Shown piece after piece: positions 1-12,060 of a stretch of DNA of 64,000 nucleotides. Where the stretch lies: positions 285,902,492 to 285,966,491 of the forward strand of contig OY856186.1 in assembly GCA_963693315.1 (NCBI GenBank), given 5' to 3'. The position numbers and the translations under genes are program-made. The notes under the pieces were generated by a model. That model did no database searches and was not told the DNA's origin. It saw only the letters and a list, made by a program, of their open reading frames with translations. Position 1 is the first letter of the stretch, and each line of letters begins with the position of its first letter. The DNA is from Diogma glabrata. Taxonomy: Eukaryota; Arthropoda; Insecta; Diptera; Cylindrotomidae.

Positions 1-652
1 TTCTTAGACCGGTTTTTCGATTAGTATCAAACATCAGCGCTATGCATATTTAGTCTGCTCTTCAAAGTTATTTTTCAGTGACATGCTCCATTACTAATAA
101 AAACACACAGAGCGCATGTAGAGCATTGGAAATAATTGGTAAAATATATTTCAAAATCCAAATTGACTTTATTTAAGATCAGCAAATAATCTGCATAGAT
201 TGATAAATGAAATTATTCAACATGAAATGGTACGATAAAACAATAAATTTTGGTGTGGTGTGCCTATTTTGTATCGCAAGTATGACGGTTCCAGATTAAG
301 TCATTGATAACGGTAACACCCAATAAACGAATGTTTTGACGTTCACCTAATTTTTCGTGACACATATTAAGCCGATTAACGCGAAAAATGGCAAGTGTTT
401 AATTTAAACTCTCCGAAACTCTTTACCAATCACTTTCAAATGTTGACCTTCCGTTCAATTTTCAAACTATGTATCTGGATTAATCAGCTAGAATGCTAAT
501 GATCTCTGTTATTCATATTTCCCAAATGGAAAAATTAAAATAGGCTCCTTCTATTCTCATTACGACTCTTTGAAATTATTCTTACCAATTCAACAAAATG
601 TACGCAAACAAACTTTTTTATAGGCGTAGCAACGTACGCCGGGTCGTGCTAG
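1..652 (+). mobile_element. Helitron 3' end (body uncertain)
   Basis: Positions 623-640 form a GC-rich hairpin (ggcgta ... tacgcc) followed 9 bases later by CTAG at 649-652 and then T. That is the 3' terminus expected of a Helitron: a short hairpin, then CTRR, inserted in front of T. No Helitron 5' end (TC after A) or Rep/helicase coding was recognised, so the element is either non-autonomous or starts left of the window. Only the last 50 bases are well supported; the rest of 1-600 is AT-rich and otherwise empty. Confidence 0.55.
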
Positions 653-730
653 TTGTAAATAAAGTTCCTTGTTGTAGTATTTCGCAATAGATCTATTGCG
701 AAATACTACAACAAGGAATTTTATTTACAA
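653..730. repeat. 78-bp near-perfect palindrome
   Basis: Arms 653-691 and 692-730 are reverse complements with one mismatch and no spacer. The outer sequence is ttgtaaataaa and the centre is caatagatctattg. It starts on the base directly after the Helitron CTAG. It may be a tiny snapback MITE, or a target hairpin into which the Helitron inserted. Confidence 0.8.
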
Positions 731-2306
731 TTATTCATCATGTTTCGCCAAGTACCAGCGGTTAAATCCATCGAATTTTTTTAAAATATTTATACGTCTG
801 GCCTACTAGGATATTAAAAATTATCAATCTAATTTTGAAATAATTAACTGATATCACAGTAGGCTAACGTATAATTCATAAAAAATATATAAATAAATGG
901 AAAATGGCAAAAATTTTCTCGGCCTACGGCCTCGTGCTTCTACACTTGCTTTCGAAATTTTTGGCAAAAAATTATTTCGAATTATCACCGCCCTTGGGAA
1001 ATTACAACTGATAATTTTGTACTTTATTTTTATTTGAATTTAACTAAAAGAAATTATCTAAAATTTAGTGACGCTATTCAAGTTTATCAATCATATTTCA
1101 ATTACACTTATAATAGGATAATTGTCACGAATAGAGCCATTATCACCAGCCTGTAGGACAATTATTGCTAATATTTTATTTCTGTTAAAGAAATATGAAT
1201 TAATAGAATTATAAATTAATAAATATTTGTTAATTAATTATTTAGTTATTTTACCAAAAAATTTTCTTAAGGAATTTACATCGACTGGTGATAAATTTTA
1301 ATAATATTTTGTAAAATTCCTCTAGCAAGTGATAATAGTCATTAATAATAATTGATTACCAATCAGCTTGCTGTCGAAATTTTTGTAAAAAGTTATTTCG
1401 AATTATTTTGCTCTATTTCATTTGAATTTAACCCAATGAACACTAAATGACACTAAAAATAGAGATATTATTAAGAAAAGGTAGTTTATTACGGGAGATT
1501 ATCACGATTATTTAATTTTTTTTTCAGAAATATGAATTAAAAGAATTATAAATTAATTAAAGTTTTAAAATAATATTTCTTGACTAATCCAATTTTTTTC
1601 TGCAAAATAATTTTCATATTGTATCTACCATTTATAATATTTTTCTGGTTGTTTGTTTATTTTCAATTTTTAATAATATTAATTTTGTTTGATTTATTGT
1701 TTGATTTGTTTTTGATTTATAGTAGGCCAGAATACATTCACGTATAATGCATAAAATTCACGTATAATGCATAAAATATAAAAAAGATATAAAAATTTAC
1801 AAACGAATTCCCCTCACCCGTTGATAAATTCTCATAATTTTTTGGAAAATTCCTCAAGCAAATGGTATTGAAAATAGCCCTTGGCCTACGGCCTTAAGCT
1901 ATTATCCATATACTTGTTTTCGAAATTTTTAGCAAAAAATTATTTCGAATTATCACCGCCCTTGGGAAATTATCGATTGTAATACCACGAGTCATTGAAA
2001 TTTTTTCGAAAATGTTTTGATTTTACGAATTAAATAATGAAACACTGCGAATAAAACTGAGCAATAATTCAGTTTTATTAAGTGTCGGTTTGATTGAGCA
2101 GTGTTGCTTAAAAATAATTTAATGATTAAAATTGAAAAATTTTCGATAAAAATTTCAATGAAGAGTGGTATTAAATGCAAATTATTCATTTAATAAAAAA
2201 TTATGTAAAAATGCAAATAATAAAAATTTCCGTTTGCATTCATAAGTGATTGTATGTTTATGTTTTTTGTTAAAAATAAATTACAAATTTATAGTATTTG
2301 AGGTAT
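731..2306. repeat. AT-rich patchwork of dispersed repeats
   Basis: There is no gene here. A motif with 'cggcctacggcct' followed by 'cgaaatttttggcaaaaaat' and 'tatcaccgcccttggga' occurs near 920-1010 and again near 1868-1975. A related copy lies at about 18075-18180 and a fragment at 1372-1405. The stretch 1490-1690 matches 17140-17418 in direct orientation. The stretch 2200-2306 is the left flank of the gypsy insertion and belongs to a repeat that has another copy, inverted, at 6361-6480. Confidence 0.6.
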
Positions 2307-3207
2307 GTGTAAGAAAGTGTGTCTGTTAATATGGATGTACAAATAAAACAACTTGACTCTTCCACTGTAGGTCACAAAGTTATCCTCTTTATTTATCATT
2401 ATATTCAACTATACATCATTCATAAAAGGTTAAACCAGTTTTACAAGTATAATATTTCGTCGCTTTAATAATGAAACAACGTATTCGCAAAAGTGTAGTT
2501 GCGAGATAATTGGGTTTAAAGATTTTTCGATTTTCTGATTCTCGTAAACTCGGCAGCACTATTGAATGAATAAAGATATTGGAAAAAAATTTCTACCAAT
2601 TGACCTTGACTAATTACCCCACAACATATTAAAATTTCACATTGGTACCTGCTTGCTTTTCTACCTAAAAAGAGGTGAAAAGTCAAGCAGGTACCTTATA
2701 TGTTATTTCATATTTCATATACGTTATTTCATTTTGCATGGAAGTACGATTAAACCTAAAATAAATTATTATTGAAATAACGCATGATATTCTTACAATT
2801 TTTTATTTATATGAACCGGCATATCATGTTGTCATGAATGATGCTTATACAATATTTTAGATTTACCGTTTCGTGTGGCGATCGTAATGTATGTAATATA
2901 TACGACAATGATTTTACCCAAGTTATTATTCTGTAGGAATTGAAATATCGTACATGCATTTACGCTGTTTCAATATTTAACCAAATTCAAATTTGCATGT
3001 ACGTTAATTAACAATATATTAATTTTCACCCCCAGTTATAAAATAATTGGAAAATGTTAAAATGCCACTCTATAGACATCCTTATGGGGAATGCAGCGCA
3101 CCCATTATATAATAACAACGTATATATGGCATACGTTATTTCATTATTAAGGCGACGATTTATAGGTTGATATAGGAAAGAAACAGATATATCTCACTTA
3201 TGCTACA
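2307..3207 (-). repeat. 3' LTR of the gypsy element, split by a MITE
   Basis: The pieces 2307-2457 and 3162-3207 together (197 bp) match the intact LTR at 16789-16984 (196 bp) in the same orientation. Just inside the element (minus strand, 3208 upward) is a purine-rich stretch, gaggaagatg, suitable as a polypurine tract. The LTR reads TGTAGCATAAG at its 5' end on the minus strand. Confidence 0.8.
2458..3157. mobile_element. 700-bp TIR MITE inside the gypsy LTR
   Basis: The terminal inverted repeats CGTCGC(T/C)TTAATAATGAAA match at about 26 of 28 positions. The 4-bp duplication ATTT lies on both sides (2454-2457 and 3158-3161). The intact LTR at 16789-16984 gives the empty site. The interior has no ORF but has hairpins, including a 2646-2693 stem ending in ggtacctgcttg and an arm pair near 2950-3005. 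It is non-autonomous; the superfamily is not assigned. Confidence 0.85.
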
Positions 3208-3625
3208 CCAGACATCTTCCTCATAAATTTCAAAAGTTTTCTCAACCAATTTTAAGTAACATTATTAAACAATTTATACAAATTTCAAATATATAATATT
3301 ATTAATACTCATATTTATTTTTCTTTTATTTTTCTTCTTCATGAATGATATATCTTAATAGCTTAGATTATAAAATACACAGGATAAGCAATATTTTATA
3401 TATTTTGTGTATGTACACTATAAAACTATAAAAAAAATTGAAGCCATATTTTAAATTCAAATTTTATATTGAAAATAATTTCCACAAAAGAAAAGGCTCC
3501 TGTAAAAATAAACACAAAAATACAGGATCCCATGCAGCATTTTTATCTCTTTCTATTTATAGAAAAAAATATATACATATGTATTATTATTCTTCAATTG
3601 CCAGAAAGAAGCAACTGCCAAACAA
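3208..3625. other. AT-rich sequence, no gene seen
   Basis: This lies between the gypsy 3' LTR and the foldback element. Short open frames near 3438-3696 cross into the inverted repeat and have no recognisable product. Confidence 0.5.
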
Positions 3626-4289
3626 TATACAGGGTGAGTTTTTTTAAAAAATGCCAGGCTTTTATCTCGAGAACCATGCTAGATGGGACAAAATAACACA
3701 AGGTGATATTTGTTAAGCGTCGAGGAGGACGTCCAATGGTAATATTGAATGACCTTGAAACTCATAAGTATTGGAGATATATGCCAAAATAGGTTTTTTT
3801 TAAATTAGAACCTATACATTTAAGGTTTTTTTTTAATTAAGTAAATCAAACTACACACTTTTTGCTTACAATTTTTTTTTGTAAAGTGTACGATTTTGTA
3901 GATATGATGAAAATTGATTTGCACTAAAGCAAACGTGTCTTCGCTAAGTTCTTCAGAAAAAAAAATAAAATTTCGATAAATTAAAAAAAAAAATCCCAGC
4001 GGCAGGTATATCCGCTAGAAATAAGTAGATTTCGGGGTCAGACGGTTTTGTGTCCAAATGAAATTAGATAAGTCAGATTAGTTTAAATAAAAAATATAAG
4101 TAGAAACAGAATAATTCAAAAAAATTATCGAACCAAATTAAATACATTATCCGAACTAACTCCATCAATACAATTTCGGAACAGTTCTTATAAGTTGGTT
4201 TAAACTACTTTTGATAACATATTAAGATCCACCACAGATCAAATGAACTACGTCACAACTACAATTATACCGTAACACATAATTCATGA

Positions 4290-4803
4290 TCAAACATTAT
4301 CAATAGTACATTATTTAATTAGGAGCTAAAGTGATACTTTTTGTGTTGAGTCTATAGTTTGACAATTATAGACGAAACACAAAAAGTCACTTTAGCTCCG
4401 AATTAAATACACTATTTTTTCGGAAAACGTTTAAATTTTTTATAAATATGAAATTAATACATCAAACTTTTTATAAATATGAATTTTTGTCGTCATAATT
4501 ACTTCCAAAAAAGAGAAAAAAACATTTAAATTTGTATGAATAAATTTTTTTTATCAAAGCAGCCTTTTCAAAATTTCATAATAAAATTAAAATAGTTGTT
4601 ATTTTGTTGTCATGGTTAAACAATAAGTATGAAAAAATAACAAACTAACAAATAACAAATGCTACTTTACAGCCTCCGTAATATAAAATAAAAATGGCGT
4701 TACTTTTACTGTCGCTAGACGTTACTTTTGCTGTCAGGCTAAAAAGTAAGACTTTAGCTAACTCCCTAGCGGCAGTAAAGTTAAACTTTACAGCCGTTTG
4801 CCG
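4290..4803. repeat. Dispersed repeat, copy 1
   Basis: It is the reverse-complement relative of 17419-17965. Both copies share an end reading CGGCAAACGGCTGTAAA, an internal 'gagctaaagtg...tttttgtgttgagtctatag' block and ATAACAAA-rich sequence. In this copy 4322-4405 is a hairpin built on the gagctaaagtg block. No coding capacity was found. Confidence 0.65.
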
Positions 4804-4882
4804 AAAAACAATTTTATTTCAAAATCATCTTTTGTTGTTGTGTTTTTTTGTTCTTATTTAATCTTTTTTCAAACGGTTACTT

Positions 4883-5116
4883 AAGCCGCAATTAGACTAT
4901 TGCAGAACTCTGCAATATTTCTGCAATGGTAGTGTGTAAAATATTCATTGCAGAAAAGTTTGGCAATGAACTCATTGCAAAACATTGCAATGACTCATTG
5001 CAATGTTTTGCAATGAGTTCATTGCCAAACTTTTCTGCAACGAATATTTTACACACTACCATTGCACGACCATTGCAGAAATATTGCAGAGTTCTGCAAT
5101 AGTCTAATTGCGGCTT
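4883..5116. repeat. 234-bp long palindrome (snapback MITE)
   Basis: The arms of about 115 bp meet at acattgcaatgactcattgc with essentially no spacer. The ends read aagccgcaattag / ctaattgcggctt. The body is full of ttgcagaa/ttctgcaa and tcattgca motifs. It lies inside the larger foldback element and can form a very stable cruciform or a hairpin RNA. Confidence 0.85.
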
Positions 5117-6084
5117 TAGTAAAAAAAATTAAAACAAAAGAGATTTTGATAATTTTTCTTTGGTATTAAATGGCTTGATATTTTTTTTGCAAGAGGTTCA
5201 TTATAACGCTTATAAAAATGGAACCTTTTGGGTTAGAAAGCTGAAATCTTGTGAGGCTATAGTTGAAAAGTATGTTTAAAAGCTAAGATGAATTTAAATA
5301 ACATAAACTGAAACATGATGAAAGCATTGCCTTTTGCGTTTGTTTTCATTTCAACAGCCCTAGGGTCTCAACCGTTAAACTTGAACTATTTTTTTTGAAA
5401 ATTTTGGAAAGATTTATATTTTAAGTACGTGAAAAAAAGTTTTCAAATATGAGCTTGGCCATTTCAGCTAGATCAAGGACAGCAAAGTTTAGTAAACTTT
5501 TAAAACAGCTGATTTTTGAGGAACCTGAAACGCCAAGGTTGTCATCTGGATAAAAATGATAAAAAAAGGTTCAAATATTCAATATTTTTAAATTTTATTA
5601 AAATATTATTATTCAAACGGAAGTTATAGCGCCCTAGATTATTCGAGTTTCTTTTCATTTTTCTTCATATCTACAAAAGCGTACACTTTACAAAAAAAAA
5701 TGTTTAAGCAAAATGTGTGTAGTTTGATTTACTTAATTAAAAAAAACAATAAATGTATAGGTTCTAATTTAAAAAAAAACCTATTTTGGCATATATCTCC
5801 AATACTTATGAGTTTCAAGGTCATTCAATATTACCATTGGACGTCCCCCTCGACGCTTAACAAATATCACCTTGTGTTATTTTGTCCCATCTAGCATGGT
5901 TCTCGAGATAAAAGCCTGGCATTTTTTAAAAAACTCACCCTGTATATTTTATTTTAATTTCATTCTAAATTAAAACAAAACCACAAACAGTAAACCATCA
6001 AACAATATCCATTTCACTCTTAATTTAGTTTAAAGGAAAACAAAACCAAAGCGTTCATGATAAAATTTTAGTTAGGATCAAATT

Positions 6085-6250
6085 TTCATATATAATATCA
6101 CGAGTCGTCAAATAATAGTCGATTATTTTTCATAATCATTATTACGAATGTCATTTGAGGTCCCGAGTGCGCGTAGCGCACGAGGGAAATTCTTAACCTC
6201 AAATGGCATGAGTGGTAATGCTGAAAAATAATCGACTAATAATTTGGTGA
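6085..6250. repeat. Imperfect palindromic repeat
   Basis: The arms read aatagtcgattatttttca and tgaaaaataatcgactaat around a GC-rich core, cgcgtagcgcacgag. The outer sequence atcacgagtcgtcaaat pairs loosely with atttggtgacgagttg. It is continuous with the repeat copy at 6361-6480. Confidence 0.6.
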
Positions 6251-6360
6251 CGAGTTGTATTTAGCAGACAATTTAACGAACAAAAATAGTAACATTATTT
6301 CATACAACATAATCCTTTGTTGTCATTTTGTCTTCTAACAAAATTAAATATTATTTAATT

Positions 6361-6480
6361 TTAGTAGGCGCATAAATGTTATAAATTTGTAATTAATTTT
6401 TGACAAATAAACATAAACATGCAATCATTTATGAATGAAAGCGGACATTTTTATTATTTGCAAATTGCATTTTTATATAA
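6361..6480 (-). repeat. Paralogous empty site for the gypsy insertion
   Basis: Read on the minus strand, this stretch runs through 'cattcataaatgattgcatg', 'aattacaaatttata' and 'tatgcgcctacta' without a break. The same series is split at 2306 / 16985 by the gypsy element. It therefore shows the pre-insertion structure of that repeat family. Confidence 0.7.
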
Positions 6481-7134
6481 TTTTGTATTATTGAATAATT
6501 TGTAGAAAAAATTTTATTTAGAAACTAATAATTTTTTTTAAACAAAATTATAAATAAAAAAAAATTATCTTATTAAGAAAAAAAAATTATCTCAATATCA
6601 AAAATTATCTCGTTTTAAATTAATATATTAAGTAGGCCGAAAATAGTCACTATAATTCGCTGTTCCTTCCCACCAGAGAAAAGTAATCGATATAATTCGT
6701 TTTGATTTGTTAAAAAATAGTAAATGAAGCGTTTTTATTGGACCTTATCGAAACTTTATTTAGTGAGCTAAATTGTTAGTTTTATTTAAATCGAAATACT
6801 TTTAAGAAAAATAAAATAAAAGTAAATAAGTTTGAGCATTTTCCGATCGGCAATTATGTAAAATACAAAACATCTACATAAGTATGTTATTTCGTAGGCG
6901 TGTTTGATCAATATACGAAAAACCTTAATGATATTTAAATTTCTAGTCTACTGTGTCTTTTTAATACAAATACTCTCACGTTAAACTCGCACACTACTTT
7001 ATGTTAAAAAAAGACTTTAACTTCAAACAATATTACTTATCCTGTGTATTTTATAACCTTAGCTTAATAGACAGAACACTATATCTAATTATATTTTTCA
7101 TTTAAACGTAACTCTCCATATAACTAAAACTAAA
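6481..7134. other. AT-rich sequence, no gene seen
   Basis: Short motif agtaggcc at about 6632 recurs at 1722 and elsewhere in the AT-rich repeats. Nothing else is recognised. Confidence 0.4.
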
Positions 7135-7300
7135 TAATATAATAGTATTTTAATCAATCAGTGTGCAATGAAATAGTTTATTCTCAAGCAAAAGTTTAAA
7201 ATTTGAGCGAGGCACGAGCGAAAATTTTTAATTTGCGAGAGAATAAAATTCATTACACACGAATTGATTACACTACTTTATTCTCTGACAAAGAATTGTG
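7135..7300. repeat. Hairpin MITE-like repeat, copy 1
   Basis: The arms carry 'tttattctcaagcaaaa' and 'gagagaataaaattcatt' around a gcgaggcacgagcg core. A reverse-oriented relative lies at about 24905-25045. It abuts the truncated end of the gypsy reverse-transcriptase remnant at 7322. Confidence 0.6.
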
Positions 7301-7321
7301 TATTATATTAAATAAAAACAT

Positions 7322-8196
7322 TTTCTTCAATTAAAACAAGTAGCACCATCAATTTCCCCAAAATTTTCATAATTAAATTTTTGAAAAACTTCAGGGGCAG
7401 TGGATATACCAAAAGGTAATCCATGAAAGTTATAGTTTCTAAAAAGAGTACTAAAAGTGGTGAGCTTCTTTGACTCCTCATCTAAGGGCCAGAATCCGTC
7501 TTTTAGGTCCAACACAGAAAAATAGTTGGCATAATTTAGCTTTGAAGAAATATCTTTTAATGTAGGTATAAGGAATTGTTTTTTAATAATGAATTTATTC
7601 AATTCTCCAGGATCTGGAGATCTATCAAATTACACACCCATTCTGTTGGTGTATTTACTTTATCTGTAATTCCATTTTTTTCTAATTCATCCATACAAAT
7701 TTTTAAAGTATCTTTTATTTTAATTGGTACCCTACGTGGTGGTCTTGTCACAGGTACTGCATTTTTATTTAATGCTAACTTATATTTTCGTTCAAATTTG
7801 CCTAAGGCCTGGAAACAATCTGCAGTATATTTTTTGATAAAACTGTCTTTGTTTTTATCTATTTTCCCGATATTATCTACCTTTTGTAATAACTTTAATT
7901 TGCAATAAGTTTCCAACCCCAAAATAGGCGTAAGGTCTTCTTCAATAATAACTACTTTTCTAAACTAATAATATTTTTAAAACAACAAATTAAATAGCAA
8001 ACCCCTGTTGGTTCCAGTTTTTGTCCTCCATATGCTTCCAAAATTAATTTTGACGGATGAATGTCAACATTGCCGGCAATTGAATTTAACAAATTTTTTG
8101 GTAAAATATTTACCTCCGATCCCGAGTCCAACTTAAATTGTATCATTGTCTCTTCGACTCTCACTAATTCTGACCAAAATTTTGATGTGCTAAAAG
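7322..8196 (-). pseudogene. gypsy pol remnant: protease and N-terminal reverse transcriptase
   Basis: Read on the minus strand from 8196, the first frame (to 7952) holds the retropepsin core FKLDSGSEVNILP (Asp-Ser-Gly in place of DTG). A second frame, 7922-7599, holds the linker and start of RT (PPRRVPIKIKDTL, then MDELEKNGIT and TEWV). A third, 7602-7327, holds RT with YFSVLDLKDGFW, STLF and LPFGISTAPEVFQKF. VLDLKDGFW carries the first catalytic Asp of RT; the YxDD box, RNase H and integrase are missing. At least two frame breaks, plus a lost segment between TEWV and the IPTL block, make it non-functional. The left part of protease (8196 side) is cut by the LTR element at 8197. It belongs with the gag remnant at 15981-16485. 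Confidence 0.85.
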
Positions 8197-8818
8197 TGTG
8201 GTAACCCACCCACCATTTCAGTTTACTTAACTTCGGTTTCACACCGTATGTATCCAGTGTACATTCATACCATACATTGTATTGTTACCCAATATCATAT
8301 TCTAATTTTTATGTTAGAATAAACAAAATTTAATCGAATGATTTTTTAATTTGTTAAAAGAAAACAAAAGTTTTATTTTACATTGTATGATAGATTTATG
8401 TTTCACAAAAAATGCAAGACAGCGTATTTTGTCACGTAGTTCTTAAATTGAAGAACGTTTTTTTAACGAAAAGCCAAAGGAAAAAATCAGTTGTTGTGTG
8501 GTAATCCAAGTGAGCATAAGCTCCTAATTTTTAATATCAGTTTTATAATAATTAAAGGTTAAATATTAAATTTTCTTATTTGTGTTATAATTTAATTGTG
8601 TTATACGTTATAAATTATAAAAATTATAAAAGGTGGTTACAAATAAAAGAATTTTACCGAGTTACCGATTCACTTCTACATTTGTGTTTTATTAAAAAAT
8701 TGGGAAAAGTCTGTGATCTCATCACGTCAGTGGATAATAAGGTGACCGGATAATAAGGTGACCAGAAAGGAAGGAGACCAAGCGAGTAGAAGAGTCACTG
8801 AAGAGTCTGGGCACAACA
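8197..8818 (+). repeat. 5' LTR of the LARD-like element
   Basis: It begins TGTGGTAACCC and ends GGGCACAACA, the usual TG...CA form. It contains AATAAA at about 8319 and an 'aaataaaagaatttta' stretch at about 8642. It is 622 bp, the same length as the 3' LTR. Confidence 0.9.
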
Positions 8819-8822
8819 TATT

Positions 8823-8839
8823 TGGCGACCTTGCCAGGA
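8823..8839 (+). promoter_or_regulatory. Primer-binding site
   Basis: TGGCGACCTTGCCAGGA starts four bases after the LTR. It resembles the TGGCGACCGTGAC site used by the mdg1/412 group (tRNA-Arg), as I remember it, and so sets the element's orientation as plus. Confidence 0.6.
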
Positions 8840-8883
8840 GCGAACACGCAACAAGACGGTTACCACACAGCAGCTCACATCAA

Positions 8884-9190
8884 TATTTAACACAACATCA
8901 AAAACAAGAACCACAATAACTCGTAATCTGGAAGTATTTAACACATCAAAAAACAAGAACCACAGTAACTCGTAATCTGGAAGTATTTAACACAACATCA
9001 AAAACAAGAACCACAATAACTCGTAATCTGGAAGTATTTAACACATCAAAAACAAGTACCAGAATAACTCGTAATCTGGAAATATTCAACAGCAAAAACA
9101 AGTACCAGAATAACTTGGAATCTGGAGGTATTCAACATCAAAAACAAGAACCGCAATAAATCGTAATCTGGAAGTATTTAACACTTCAAA
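8884..9190 (+). repeat. Leader tandem repeats, about 47-51 bp, six copies
   Basis: Units carry 'acaagaaccacaataact', 'cgtaatctggaagtatttaa' and 'cacaacatcaa', with small indels. They lie in the untranslated leader, downstream of the primer-binding site and upstream of the predicted splice donor. Confidence 0.85.
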
Positions 9191-9264
9191 GGCAAATACT
9201 TACAAAATTTTGTCTAGAAGAAGGCTTCTGGACTTCAAAACACTCAAAAGGCAGGCTGTAAATT

Positions 9265-9275
9265 GTCGGGTGAGT
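9265..9275 (+). promoter_or_regulatory. Predicted splice donor
   Basis: The sequence gtcgg|gtgagt (intron starting at 9270) fits the eukaryotic donor consensus. It is the last sequence before the 269-bp array. Joined to the acceptor at 14694-14695 it would remove both tandem arrays and place the small ORF near the 5' end of a subgenomic RNA. Confidence 0.4.
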
Positions 9276-9300
9276 CACTTTCAATTTTTTTGAATTTTCC

Positions 9301-12060
9301 TTATTTTAATAAATTTTGAAGAAAATTTTGGAAAAATTTTAATTAATGTGCTAAATAAGAAGTTTTTGAATTTTCTTTATTTGATAAATTTTTGAGAAAA
9401 TTTTTATTATCAATTTTATATTGTTTTAATTGTGGAAAATTTTAAATTGATGTGCTAAATAATTCTAAATGGAATTTTCCTTACTTTGATAAATTTTAGA
9501 AAATGAAATTTTGAAAAATTTTAATTACTTTGCTAAATAATTCTAAATAGAATTTGGATAATACTTTCCTTATTTTAATAAATTTTGAAGAAAATTTTGG
9601 AAAAATTTTAATTAATGTGCTAAATAAGAAGTTTTTGAATTTTCTTTATTTGATAAATTTTTGAGAAAATTTTTATTATCAATTTTATATTGTTTTAATT
9701 GTGGAAAATTTTAAATTGATGTGCTAAATAATTCTAAATGGAATTTTTCTTACTTTGATAAATTTTAGAAAATGAAATTTTGAAAAATTTTAATTACTTT
9801 GCTAAATAATTCTAAATAGAATTTGGATAATACTTTCCTTATTTTAATAAATTTTGAAGAAAATTTTGGAAAAATTTTAATTAATGTGCTAAATGAGAAG
9901 TTTTGAATTTTCTTTATTTTGATAAATTTTTGAGAAAAATTTTATTATCAATTTTATATTGTTTTAATTGTGGAAAATTTTAAATTGATGTGCTAAATAA
10001 TTCTAAATGGAATTTTCCTTACTTTGATAAATTTTAGAAAATGAAATTTTGGAAAATTTTAATTACTTTGCTAAATAATTCTAAATAGAATTTAGATAAT
10101 ACTTTCTTTATTTTAATAAATTTTGAAGAAAATTTTGGAAAAATTTTAATTAATGTGCTAAATGAGAAGTTTTGAATTTTCTTTATTTTGATAAATTTTT
10201 GAGAAAAATTTTATTATCAATTTTATATTGTTTTAATTGTGGAAAATTTTAAATTGATGTGCTAAATAATTCTAAATGAAATTTTCCTTACTTTGATAAA
10301 GTTTAGAAAATGAAATTTTGGAAAATTTTAATTACTTTGCTAAATAATTCTAAATAGAATTTAGATAATACTTTCTTTATTTTTGAAGAAAATTTTGGAA
10401 AAATTTTAATTAATGTGCTAAATAAGAAGTTTTTGAATTTTCTTTATTTGATAAATTTTTGAGAAAAATTTTATTATCAATTTTATATTGTTTTAATTGT
10501 GGAAAATTTTAAATTGATGTGCTAAATAATTCTAAATGGAATTTTTCTTACTTTGATAAAGTTTAGAAAATGAAATTTTGGAAAATTTTAATTACTTTGC
10601 TAAATAATTCTAAATAGAATTTAGATAATACTTTCTTTATTTTAATAAATTTTGAAGAAAATTTTGGAAAAATTTTAATTAATGTGCTAAATAAGAAGTT
10701 TTTGAATTTTCTTTATTTGATAAATTTTTGAGAAAAATTTTATTATCAATTTTATATTGTTTTAATTGTGGAAAATTTTAAATTGATGTGCTAAATAATT
10801 CTAAATGGAATTTTCCTTACTTTGATAAATTTTAGAAAATGAAATTTTGGAAAATTTTAATTACTTTGCTAAATAATTCTAAATAGAATTTAGATAATAC
10901 TTTCTTTATTTTAATAAATTTTGAAGAAAATTTTGGAAAAATTTTAATTAATGTGCTAAATAAGAAGTTTTTGAATTTTCTTTATTTGATAAATTTTTAA
11001 GAAAAATTTTATTATCAATTTTATATTGTTTTAATTGTGGAAAATTTTAAATTGATGTGCTAAATAATTCTAAATGGAATTTTTCTTACTTTGATAAAGT
11101 TTAGAAAATGAAATTTTGGAAAATTTTAATTACTTTGCTAAATAATTCTAAATAGAATTTAGATAATACTTTCTTTATTTTTGAAGAAAATTTTGGAAAA
11201 ATTTTAATTAATGTGCTAAATGAGAAGTTTTGAATTTTCTTTATTTTGATAAATTTTTGAGAAAAATTTTATTATCAATTTTATATTGTTTTAATTGTGG
11301 AAAATTTTAAATTGATGTGCTAAATAATTCTAAATGGAATTTTCCTTACTTTGATAAATTTTAGAAAATGAAATTTTGGAAAATTTTAATTACTTTGCTA
11401 CATAATTCTAAATAGAATTTAGATAATACTTTCTTTATTTTTGAAGAAAATTTTGGAAAAATTTTAATTAATGTGCTAAATGAGAAGTTTTGAATTTTCT
11501 TTATTTTGATAAATTTTTGAGAAATTTTTATTATCAATTTTATATTGTTTTAATTGTGGAAAATTTTAAATTGATGTGCTAAATAATTCTAAATGGAATT
11601 TTCCTTACTTTGATAAATTTTAGAAAATGAAATTTTGAAAAATTTTAATTACTTTGCTAAATAATTCTAAATAGAATTTGGATAATACTTTCCTTATTTT
11701 AATAAATTTTGAAGAAAATTTTGGAAAAATTTTAATTAATGTGCTAAATGAGAAGTTTTGAATTTTCTTTATTTTGATAAATTTTTGAGAAAATTTTATT
11801 ATCAATTTTATATTGTTTTAATTGTGGAAAATTTTAAATTGATGTGCTAAATAATTCTAAATGGAATTTTCCTTACTTTGATAAATTTTAGAAAATGAAA
11901 TTTTGGAAAATTTTAATTACTTTGCTAAATAATTCTAAATAGAATTTAGATAATACTTTCCTTATTTTAATAAATTTTGAAGAAAATTTTGGAAAAATTT
12001 TAATTAATGTGCTAAATGAGAAGTTTTGAATTTTCTTTATTTTGATAAATTTTTGAGTAA
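9301..12060 (+). repeat. Tandem array A, 269-bp unit, about 10 copies
   Basis: Units start with ttattttaataaattttgaa at 9301, 9570, 9839 and 10108, an exact 269-bp period. Later units carry short deletions (for example near 10380, 11180 and 11440). Each unit is itself built of diverged sub-repeats of roughly 60-70 bp (gataaattt...gaaaattttaatt...tgctaaat). It is non-coding, and the open frames in it are incidental. Confidence 0.92.

Larger units (their letters stand above)
3626..5946. mobile_element. Foldback-type element with about 290-bp TIRs
   Basis: The left arm, about 3626-3915, and the right arm, about 5655-5946, are reverse complements with few differences. The ends read tatacagggtgag / ctcaccctgtata; the outer TATA or TA may be the target duplication. 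There is no transposase inside. The interior holds a second dispersed repeat (about 4290-4803) and a 234-bp palindrome (4883-5116). The 64-residue frame at 5700-5894 is the right arm read through and is not a gene. Confidence 0.8.
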
